Shown: piece by piece, positions 56,231 through 64,000 of the stretch
Position numbering within the stretch: the first letter of the stretch is position 1
Layout of the letters: every line of letters begins with the position of its first letter
NCBI RefSeq assembly: GCF_000283155.1
Contig: NW_004454240.1
Location: 2,381,727 to 2,445,726, forward strand
Direction of reading: 5' to 3'
Source: Ceratotherium simum simum
Taxonomy: Eukaryota > Chordata > Mammalia > Perissodactyla > Rhinocerotidae
DNA length: 64,000 nt
The notes under the pieces: generated by a model
Seen by the model: the letters and a program-made list of their open reading frames with translations, nothing else
What the model was told of the DNA's origin: nothing
Databases searched by the model: none
Made by a program: the position numbers and the translations under genes

Positions 56231-56926
56231 GCAGAGCTTGAGGTCTATGTCACAGCACTTGGCTTATTTAGTCCAGAATAGATGAATTAGATATGTTAAA
56301 TAGTTTTTATGCAATAATTTAAACTCTGTCTAAAATTAATATAATTTCATGGCTGAAAGAGACCCTAGAGGTCATCTAAGGTTTTTGATTTAAATGTGTA
56401 AGAGTTTTGTTCTGTCATAAATTTGATCACTTATAGTAATCAGCTCAGACAAATTCTTTTGCTGAGGTATTCTTTGATGAAGCTATTCAGAAAAAGCACA
56501 GGTTGCCAGAGTCTAACAGGTAACATCATAGTTAAGTGTTACAGAATACTTATTATGGTAGGTCTTTGTAGGCAAAATTCAATCAATTATTAAAAAGACC
56601 ATGTATAGGTTGGTTAGATGCTAAGACACAGATATATCTATATGACTATAATCTTGCTCCATTTCTGTGAACTGCAAGACAGGATGAAACAGTCCTTATA
56701 AAAGCGTGAGGGAGAGGAAATACTGACTCTTATCTCCCCGTTTAGACCATCCAGTTCTGCAGGGAAACTAAGATGGCAAAGGTAGACTACTATTGTCAAA
56801 GAAGCTATGGAGACCTGAAATCACAGTAAAATCAGAACCACTTGAGTTGTTATTGAACATCAAATCACATGGGGAGTAGAAAACATACCCTGGATTTTTC
56901 TTTTCTAAGGTATAACAGAAGCAATA
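56231..56926. other. No gene; tiny MIR-like piece near 56350
   Basis: GGCTGAAAGAGACCCTAGAGGTCATCTAAGG (about 56350-56380) resembles the 'GCTGGAAGGGACCTTAGAGGTCATCTAG' end of MIR-type repeats. Nothing else recognised. Confidence 0.4.
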
Positions 56927-56940
56927 AAAAATAATGAGGA

Positions 56941-58346
56941 ACACAAGTGACAAAAGAAAAACAGATAAATTGGACTTCATCAAAATTAAAAACTGTGCTG
57001 GAAATGATACCAACAAGAATGTTAGAAAGACTACCCATAGAATGGGAGGAAATATTTGCAAATCATATATCTTATAAGAGACTTGGATCCAGAAAATATA
57101 AAGAATTCAACAATAAAAAGAAAAATAACCCACTCGAAAAATGGGCAAAGAACCTGAATAGACATTTCTCCAAAGATGATATACAAATAGCCAATAAGCA
57201 CATGAAAAGATGCTTGGCATCACTAGTAATCAGGGAAATATAAAGCAAAACCACAATAAGAGACGACTTCACATCCAGTAGATGGCTATAATCAAAAAGA
57301 CAGATAATAACAAGCGTTGGTGAGGATGTGGAGAAATTGGAACCCTCATACACTACTAGTGGGATTATAAAATGGTGCAGCTGCTTTGGCAAACAGTCTG
57401 GCAGTTCCTCAAAAGGTAGAACATATAGTTACCATTTGATCCTGAAATTCTACTCCTGGGTATATACCTAAGAGAGATGAAAACATATTTTCATTAGAAA
57501 CGTGTACACGGATGTTCACAACAGCATTATTCATAACAGCCCAAAGTGGAAACAACTCAAGTGTCTATCAACTGATGAATGGATGAAATATGGTATATCC
57601 ATACAATGAAATATTATTCATCCATAAAAAGAATGAAGCACTGATACATGTTTCAACATAGACGAACATTGAAGACATTATGCTAACTGAAATAAGCCAG
57701 ACACAAAAGGACAAATATTGTATGATTCCATTTATATAAGGTACCTGGAATCGGCAAAGTCATAGACTATTAGAAACTAGAAGAGTGGTTACCAGGGGCT
57801 GGTGGGAGTGGGGAATGCGGACTTTTAGTTTAATGGATACAGAGTCTCTCTTTGGGAGGATGAAAAAGTTTTGGAAATGGAGAATAGTGACAGTTGTACA
57901 ATATTGTGAATACATTTTGTGCCACTGAAACATATCCTTAAAAATCGTTAAAATGGTAAATTTTATGTTATATATATTTTACCACAATAAAAAAGGAATG
58001 GAGTATTAATACATGCTATAAAATGGATGAACCTTGAAAATATACTAAGAGAAAGAAATCAGAAACAAAAGACCATACATTATATGAGTCCACTGACATG
58101 AAATGTCTAGAATAGGCAAATCTATTGAGACAGAAAGTGGATTAGTGGTTGCTTAGGGCTGGGGGAGGGAATGGAGGAGTTGGGGGATGATAGCTAGAGG
58201 ATTTCTTTTTGGGGTGATGAAAATGTTATAAAATTGACTGTTGATGGTTGCACAACTCTGTGAACATTCTAAAAACTACTGAGTTGTACGTATTAAAAGA
58301 GTGAAGTGTATGGTATGTGAATTATATCTCAATAAAGCTGCTTTAA
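56941..58346 (+). mobile_element. L1 3'-end insertion(s), composite
   Basis: Plus-strand 5'-truncated L1. The ORF2 C-terminal part (56947-57243: DKLDF-like start, [40 protein letters not shown]) is followed by a 3'UTR ending in an A-rich tract at about 57990. A second, diverged L1 3' end follows (about 57996-58346: GAATGGAGTATTAATACATGC to CAATAAAGCTGCTTTAAAAAA). TSD AAAAATAATGAGGA at 56927-56940 and 58347-58360 encloses both. The readiest explanation is a second L1 landing in the A-tail of the first. Confidence 0.85.
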
Positions 58347-58360
58347 AAAAATAATGAGGA

Positions 58361-58674
58361 TTATAACAGTCAATAATTAGTGAGCAATACATTACTTAGG
58401 TGCTTTGGAATTTTGCTGTGTATCATATTTAATATAATATTTATTTACTATGTTTAGCTATTTTAATAAAACATTCTATTTTTTTAAAAAAGACAAAAGT
58501 GAACTAATATCATTTTCTCAAATAAATTACATCTGTGTGTAAAGGCTGGCATTTTTGACTATACTGACAAAGGCCAAAATACCTTGTGGCTACATCTACA
58601 AACTACAAGGGAAGCTAATAAGAAATGAATGTTCTTCTGAATGTTAGAACTGCAAATGTAATCACATTTGGCGA
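58361..58674. other. No feature recognised
   Basis: AT-rich, non-repeat sequence. Confidence 0.4.
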
Positions 58675-58925
58675 ATCTCATATTTATATGGTGTTTAAGT
58701 TACAAAGCACTTTCTGATATATTTGTGATGTATTGATCCTCTTAATACCCTTGTGAGGTGTTCAGAATGGTGTTCAGAATGGGTGTTAGGCTATCCCCCT
58801 CCCTTGCCCAAGAAATTAAAGAGGTTTGATCCACCTAAGTCTCACAGCTAGTTAGTGGCTGAACTAGATCTGAATTCCAAATCTATTTTCAACCAAATGT
58901 TCTGTCAATCCACCATTCTGTTCAG
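58675..58925 (-). repeat. MIR SINE with small internal duplication
   Basis: Reverse-strand MIR: AAGTTACAAAGCACTTTCTGATATATTTG, ATTGATCCTCTTAATACCCTTGTGAGG, TCTCACAGCTAGTTAGTGGCTGAACTAGATCTGAATTCC. The sequence GGTGTTCAGAATG is repeated in tandem at about 58757-58782. Confidence 0.85.
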
Positions 58926-59820
58926 TAAATTAGATCACACAGTGCTCCATAAACAGGACATATTTCTATATAGCAAAAGCAAACTAAAAACATGAAAAAT
59001 ATATAAATTGGTCATTGATACATAAACTCTCACAGGTTGACAACTTATGTATCTAGCTCCAATTTATCTGTTTGTGATCTCTGAACAAGTTTACTTGTTA
59101 TGTGCACTTTTATGGCTTTTAAACAAAGGCATGAATAGCGTAAGATAAACCCAGACAGGGTTTGGGGCAAATGGGTTCTAGGTAATAATTTTTTCGATAA
59201 GTATTTCCTGGACATGTGCATTATATTACTTTGAAATTAGACCTAGACATGGTCTCTTACTTCAAGCAACTGCCAATCTAATAGCAGGAGGAGACAAGAT
59301 AAAAACAAATATGTGACCAATAAAGAAACAAATAAATTGGTATTGAGGAGTAAAGAGAGTTAGGTTAGAAGAAAAATGATAATGGATTAAAGGGTAGATA
59401 GGATGGCTTTGAACAATGACTTAAAAAGACAGTTTCAGAAAAGCCTTGGTTGTCTAGTTCAAGTCTGCCATTTCACTGCAAAAAGGAGAGGAAAGAGATG
59501 CTAATCAGAATAGCAGTAAGAGCGCAGTTTGTATTTATTTTTTTTACGCGGGTCTCAACAAATGCGACGACTGGGATCATATAAGAATATGATTTAAAAA
59601 TTCATTGTATGTTTCTTAAGAATATGATGTTGAATAAATTCATTTCATTGAATGAACAACAAGGAAAAATGTCAAATTATTTGGTGTTTGTTCCGAGAAA
59701 TGCATCCAAAATCTTTGAACTTATCAATCAATAATGTGAACAAACAAAATAGCTTCTGTAATCTCCATGGCATTTAGCCAACCTTGGGAAAAAAAAGCTA
59801 TTCCTATATTAATGATTTTT
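58926..59820. other. Mostly non-repeat; ancient repeat-like at about 59250-59400
   Basis: TGGTCTCTTACTTCAAGCAACTGCCAATCTAATAGCAGGAGGAGACAAGATAAAAACAAATATGTGACC resembles the same ancient repeat block noted near 3670-3790. A short CpG-containing patch (ACGCGGGTCTCAACAAATGCGACG, about 59546-59570) stands out in otherwise AT-rich DNA. No gene recognised. Confidence 0.4.
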
Positions 59821-59912
59821 ATCCAAATTGCCTCAGGCAATTTGGAAAGAATATTTTCAAGATATGGCATATGATCCAAATCTGACCTTTGGATTCTTTT
59901 TTCCCCTTACAG

Positions 59913-60045
59913 CTACCTCCATTAAATTGTTTCCTAAGAACAGAGAGAAACCTATGTCTGAAAAGAAATGGGTGCATCCTGTTTTCTCCAGATTGTTACA
60001 TTTTCATCAGAAGGCTGCTTCATATCCACTGGGAGAAATGATCAG
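59913..60045 (+). CDS. Candidate internal exon, function unknown
   Basis: The 133-bp segment is preceded by a strong polypyrimidine tract and AG (TTCTTTTTTCCCCTTACAG, AG at 59911-59912) and followed by CAG|GTACTT (GT at 60046-60047). It lies in repeat-free DNA. In the frame starting at 59915 it is open throughout (TSIKLFPKNREKPMSEKKWV, then HPVFSRLLHFHQKAASYPLG, then EMI), which implies a phase 1 entry and phase 2 exit. The frame starting at 59913 is also open until TGA at 60038-60040, so it could be a terminal coding exon instead. I recognise no protein family. It may equally be a chance open segment or a non-coding exon. Confidence 0.25.
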
Positions 60046-60151
60046 GTACTTTGGGGGAAATCAATACACTGAAATGATGATTCTTAGTTCTGGTTTTACA
60101 ATATCCCATTGGGTCTCTGATTTTTTTCCAGGGGTATTAGGAAACTCTTGA

Positions 60152-60700
60152 AACATTAATTTCAGTTCACTTTAGTTTTTAGTATAAACATATGCCAACT
60201 GGCACTTCTTTTGTGGAGGAGGAGTCTTGGCCAGGGAAAGAAATCCCAAATCCCAAACAATAGAGCCTTCTAACTCCAGAGGTGGGAATCACTGCTTTAG
60301 CTCTCTGCTTGGCACAAACATCAAGTCATGACCTACCATTGCTTCTCTGGTGTCAGAGAAAGCAAGAAAGAAGAGGGATAACTCTGATGCTCAGGTTCTA
60401 AAACTTTAAAAACACATACACCTAGAAAGTCTACTTAATTGTTTATAGTGGCTATGTCTGGGAACTGAGGTTGGGGTGTTAACTTTTCCTGTGTTATATC
60501 ATAAATTTCTCTAATGCTTAACTTTGTTTTAGAAGGAGCATGTATTGCTTTTGTATTCATTAAAACTTTCAATTGAGGTTTCAGAAGCCAAAAATAAAAT
60601 AAATTAGAATTATTATGCCTAAAAAGACAAAGTGAACAGCTTTAAGTCTGAAAACAGCTGGTTACAAATACGAAGACTAGTGCTATAGAATTCTTATACC
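60152..60700. other. No gene recognised; repeat-like tail near 60440-60600
   Basis: TTGTTTATAGTGGCTATGTCTGGGAACTGAGG, then AAGGAGCATGTATTGCTTTTGTATTCATTAAAA, resembles the 3' end of an ancient retroelement that I cannot name with certainty. Confidence 0.35.
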
Positions 60701-60701
60701 A

Positions 60702-60990
60702 CCACTGTCCAATAGAAATATAATATAAGCCACAAATTTGAGCCACATATGTAATTCTAACTTTTCTACTAGCCATATTAAAAAAGCAAAAAAAAAAAAA
60801 CAGGTGAAATTAATTTTACTGTTACATTTTATTTAACTTAATATATCCAGAACATTATAATTTCAACATGTAATCAATATAAATATGTATTAATGAGATA
60901 GTTTACATTGCTTTTTTGGGTACTAAGTCTTTGAAGTCTGGTATGTATTTTACATTTACAGTATATCCTAATTTGCATTGGTCTACGTGT
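60702..60990 (+). repeat. Non-autonomous hAT-type DNA transposon fragment
   Basis: ACTGTCCAATAGAAATATAATATAAGCCACAAATTTGAGCCACATATGTAATTCTAAC, CTACTAGCCATATTAAAAAAGC, CAGGTGAAATTAATTTTACTG, ATAATTTCAACATGTAATCAATATAAATATG, TACTAAGTCTTTGAAGTCTGGTATGTATTTTACA. This block order is a familiar mammalian MITE, but I do not assign the exact MER name. Confidence 0.65.
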
Positions 60991-61009
60991 AGCTTACTTT
61001 ACTTAGTTT

Positions 61010-62375
61010 TAAAAAATAATGTAATAAGCACCAGGGAACCAATCACCCAAAATAAAAGTTAGGACTTGGTAAAAAACTTACAACTAATCATATGGTTCCT
61101 TCTCACTCTTATCTCCCTACCTCTCCCGTACCCAAGGTAAACTTTATCCTAAACCTTGTGTTCATCATTCCCTCGAGTTCCTTTTCATATAACTGTATCA
61201 CATTTATATGTATTCCTAAAAAGCTTTTCTTAAAAAAACTTAGTTGTTTGCAACTTCTAAAGGTTATCATATTGTAGCTAATATTTTGGGAATTACTCTT
61301 TTTTAGTATTCAGTTAGGTTTGTCATTATTATAGGTCCAAGGTGACTTGTTTCTTTAATGCATTTAATAGATACATAGGTTTTTTATTTTTTCCAGTTTT
61401 ATTGAGATATAATTTATTTTCAACTATTTTACTGAGGTCATAATGGTTTATGACATTGTGTAATTTCAGGCGTACATCATCATTTATCAGTTTCTCTATA
61501 GACTGCATCATGCTTACCACCAGTAGTCTGATTTTTTATATATATATATATAGTGAAATGATTACCACAATAAGTTTAGTTAACATTCATCACCACACAT
61601 AGTTACAAATTGTTTTGCTTGTGATGAGAACTTTTAAGATCTACTATCTTAGCAACTTTCAAATATATAATACAGTATTGTCAACTATAGTCACCATGCC
61701 ATACATTACATCCCCAGGACTTATTTATATTATAACTGAAAGTTTGCACTTCTTAACCACCTTCACCCATTTCCCCCACCCTCCACCCTCCACCTCCGGC
61801 AACCATCAATCTGTTCTCTGTTCCTATGAGTTCAGTTTTCTTAGATTCCACATATAAGTGAGATCATATAGGACTTGTCTTTCTCTGTTTGACTAACTTA
61901 ATGTCCTCAAGGTCCATCCATGTTGTTGCAAATGGCAGGATTTCCTTCTATTTTATGGCTCAATAATATTCCATTGTATATACATATATCACATTTTCTT
62001 TATCCATTCATCCATTGTTGGACACTTAGGTTATTTCCACGTCTTGGCTATTGTGAATAATGCTGCAATGAACATGGGGTGCAGATATCTCTTTGAGATA
62101 GTGATATACCCAGAACATTCATAGGTTTTTTTGTGACAACTTCAACATAAGGCACTTACTTTTTATAAGCTTAAAATTATATTGGTAAGATTCATCCATA
62201 CCACTGTGTTGTTGCAGTTCATTGGTTTGACTGCTGTTTAATATTTCATTGTTTGAATATATCATAGTTTATCCATATACTATCCTGTTGATGGGCATTG
62301 GGTTGTTAGAGTTTGCCACCGTGTATTCTTGTCCAAGTCAGCTATTGTATACATGTAAGAGTTTCTTTTGGATAG
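61010..62375 (-). repeat. Old L1M 3' end, minus strand, split
   Basis: Left part 61010-61385 (AAGCACCAGGGAACCAATCACCC, AAGGTAAACTTTATCCTAAACCTTGTGTTCATCATTCCC, ATATGTATTCCTAAAAAGC) and right part 62120-62375 (AAGATTCATCCATACCACTGTGTTGTTGCAGTTCATTGG, GAATATATCATAGTTTATCCATATACTATCCTGTTGATGGGCATTGGG, ATGTAAGAGTTTC) are one old L1 3' region. The younger L1 at 61386-62119 interrupts it. Confidence 0.78.
61386..62119 (-). mobile_element. 5'-truncated L1 insertion, minus strand
   Basis: Poly(T) side TTTTATTTTTTCCAGTTTTATTGAGATATAATTT, then a second 3'-type start GACATTGTGTAATTTCAGGCGTACATCATC, a C-rich 3'UTR tract (about 61764-61800), and TGGCTATTGTGAATAATGCTGCAATGAACATGG. TSD CATAGGTTTTTT at 61374-61385 and 62120-62131. 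The two 3'-start motifs about 40 bp apart hint at a composite tail. A (TA)n run is at about 61537-61552. Confidence 0.82.
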
Positions 62376-63219
62376 AGATCTAGGCATTCACAATTCTCAC
62401 CCAACTGAAACAACTATGTAGCGGATGAGGGAGAAGGCAATGGAGATCCTTTGAGAGATCCAATATGGAACTCTTTGAGAGAGAGTTCCAATATGGGTCA
62501 GAAACAGTAGGGAGAGCAATTGGTAGGGATGGGGCTGCTTGTGGAGGCCCAAGAAACACTGCGAGTGGCAGCTGGTCCTAGTTTTCCAACCTTGTTTTGT
62601 GTTACTGGGCTGCAGCATGTGGAGTTAAAGCTTGGAACAGTAGCAGAGTGTATAGCCAGGCCCTACTGCTGAAGGTTCCCATACAAATTTTAAGAATGCC
62701 AACACATCTAGAGAACTTGGCTCCTGTCTTCTTTAGACCCACCACTCTTGTCCTGTTCTTGGTGGTCAATCCCTTTCCTCTGTATCCCCTAAGTTGTCTT
62801 TCTGCACTGTGCTATGTGCAGGTATATACTGGAGGTACTGGCAAGGCAAGAGAAGAGCTTGACTTTTGGTGTATAAGAAAGCATTCTCCAGGAGTAGGGG
62901 AAGATGGAAAATTCTAAAATAAGGAGTTTGGTTTTTTTATCTTTCCTAGACTGCATTAAAGTTCATCACTATGAGCACAGTAAGAACAACCTCTAGGGTG
63001 TGTTAGGGCATAGCATAGCTGGTTCTAATGGAAAAACATGAATCTTGGACTTTTAGCTGGATCAACTACGAGGGAATCATTCTGGAAGAAGAGGGGCTGA
63101 GGAATTTATATAAAGTTGGGAATGAGATAAAGCATTAGGTAGTTCAGGGCCTAAGCCAAGGGCCTGGCAATGAGGAAAAGGAGAATTACATAGGTGCATA
63201 TGGGGATATAAAAGTCAGA
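62376..63219. other. Non-repeat sequence, no gene recognised
   Basis: A 106-residue open frame at 62597-62917 has no recognised domain. A local near-duplication (GATCCTTTGAGAGATCCAATATGGAA / CTCTTTGAGAGAGAGTTCCAATATGGG) lies at 62443-62496. No named repeat seen. Confidence 0.4.
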
Positions 63220-63432
63220 TTTGCCCAGGGCTTTATAATTTGAAAAGTACTTTTCAAATCACACTATATTTGATCCCCACAGTAACCCTATGAAGTAGGT
63301 GTTACCATTATGGCCATTTTATAGGAACTGAGGCTTAGAGATTAACAAGCATGTTCACAGTTTCATAGCAAGTAAGTAGCAGACCTGCAACTTGAACCCA
63401 GGTCCCTAAATGTGAAGCCAAAGTCTGTTTTA
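63220..63432 (-). repeat. MIR (MIR3-like) SINE
   Basis: Reverse strand: CTTTATAATTTGAAAAGTACTTTTCAAATCACACTATATTTGATCCCCACAGTAACCCTATGAAGTAGG, CCATTTTATAGGAACTGAGGCTTAGAGA, CATAGCAAGTAAGTAGCAGACCTGCAACTTGAACCCAGGTCCC. Confidence 0.9.
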
Positions 63433-63583
63433 CTGCCCCAGTGATTTACAATTGAGGTACTGAAGGGTGTTACAAATACTTTGTTGCTAACAAAGTACTA
63501 AAAGTCACCAATGATTTACTTAAAATTGGAATAGATTTAATGGTGTTTCTATAATAGTGTCATTCTCATTTGCATTCTGATAG

Positions 63584-63776
63584 GTTTTCTTGAGCAAGAA
63601 AGAAAGAGGCCTAGTTAGACCCAGCATGCTAGAAAAATGCATAAAAATCCAGGGACCCCAGGGAGAGAGTTCTGCACGTGAATGCTATCCAAGCTGTAAT
63701 TATGCTGATAAAAGGTCAAGATCTGCCACCCTATACCATAGCAGTCAGAGAAGTAATAAAATTTCAGGAATGAAGG
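63584..63776 (+). CDS. Candidate exon, function unknown
   Basis: A 193-bp segment preceded by CATTCTCATTTGCATTCTGATAG (AG at 63582-63583, modest pyrimidine tract) and followed by a near-consensus donor AGG|GTAAGA (GT at 63777-63778). Only the frame beginning at 63584 is open: VFLSKKERGLVRPSMLEKCI, then KIQGPQGESSARECYPSCNY, then ADKRSRSATLYHSSQRSNKI, then SGMK. It is repeat-free and GC-richer than its surroundings. It implies phase 0 entry and phase 1 exit; an internal ATG (MLEKC) could be a start. I do not recognise the protein. It does not join in frame to the candidate at 59913-60045 as drawn. Confidence 0.28.
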
Positions 63777-64000
63777 GTAAGATAATAAATATGTGATGAT
63801 AAATTACAATGTAATTTTAATTTCTTCATTTGTATTTAAATGTGAGAATAGAACATTATGTGTATTGAACAGAATTGCCCTTTGGAGAAGCCGTTTGTGG
63901 ACAGCATAGTTACTGTGGTACGGGAATAGAACTGGAAAGCGCCCTCAGGTTGCTCCCTCACGAACAAATATTTATAACAACTCCTTCCCCCAATCTCTTA
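63777..64000. other. Right edge, no feature recognised
   Basis: AT-rich sequence after the candidate donor. No repeat or open frame recognised before the window ends. Confidence 0.4.

Noticed and set aside
1..64000. CRISPR arrays, phage, operons or toxin-antitoxin systems
   Set aside because: All sequence signals (SINEs, LINEs, MIR, Tigger) are those of a mammalian nuclear genome. No regular short repeat-spacer array or bacterial gene order was seen.

Overview
The window is nuclear DNA of a mammal, almost certainly a perissodactyl (horse, rhinoceros or tapir lineage). The diagnostic signal is at least a dozen copies of the tRNA-derived ERE SINE. Each copy has a head ending or starting in GGGCCGGCCC, pol III A- and B-box-like motifs, a body with CAACTAGAAGGATGTGCAAC and GAGGAAGATCAGCCCTGAG, and an A-rich tail with target-site duplications (TSDs). 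Mammal-wide repeats (MIR, L2, Tigger1/MER2, MER5-type hAT elements) and many layers of L1 fill most of the rest. I cannot tell which perissodactyl it is.

I find no intact host protein-coding gene, no rRNA or tRNA gene and no CRISPR or prokaryotic feature. Nearly all longer open frames are decayed L1 ORF1 or ORF2 pieces, their antisense shadows, or GC-rich L1 5'UTR. Two short stretches near the right end (59913-60045 and 63584-63776) are open and have good splice-site context. They are the only host-exon candidates, both unproven; I could not assign a protein family, and their simplest reading frames do not join to each other.

Layout. 1-6000: mostly non-repeat or ancient DNA with L2, MIR, an old L1 fragment and two EREs. 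6010-18563: a chain of plus-strand L1 pieces: an old chimeric L1 with 3'UTR (to 8330), a 5'-truncated L1 carrying an ERE (8331-11112), an old L1 (11113-12590), and a 5'-complete L1 (12591-18563) whose 3' end is missing. 18564-28780: lower repeat load, with MIRs, a Tigger1 nested in a hAT MITE, an old minus-strand L1 fragment, and two tandem EREs inside a MIR. 28780-54340: a 25-kb L1 nest. An old plus-strand L1 is split by a near-full-length younger L1 (copy A, 30647-37166). Next come two EREs, a second old plus-strand L1 split by a 5'-truncated minus-strand L1, and an old minus-strand L1 split by a second near-full-length younger L1 (copy B, 42955-49534, itself holding an ERE), an ERE, and further L1 3' pieces. 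54340-64000: MIR-bearing sequence with few other repeats, a composite L1 insertion, a hAT MITE, a nested pair of L1 3' ends and the two exon candidates.

The interest lies in the insertion history: repeated use of one target site by an L1 and an ERE, tandem EREs with three target copies, an ERE carrying a possible 3' transduction, an L1 with a duplicated chimeric 3' segment, and a young L1 whose 5'UTR is built of tandem units of about 240 bp. Copy A and copy B both have stop codons and damaged reverse-transcriptase motifs, so neither should be mobile now. Boundaries without a stated TSD are estimated by eye against remembered family consensus sequences.
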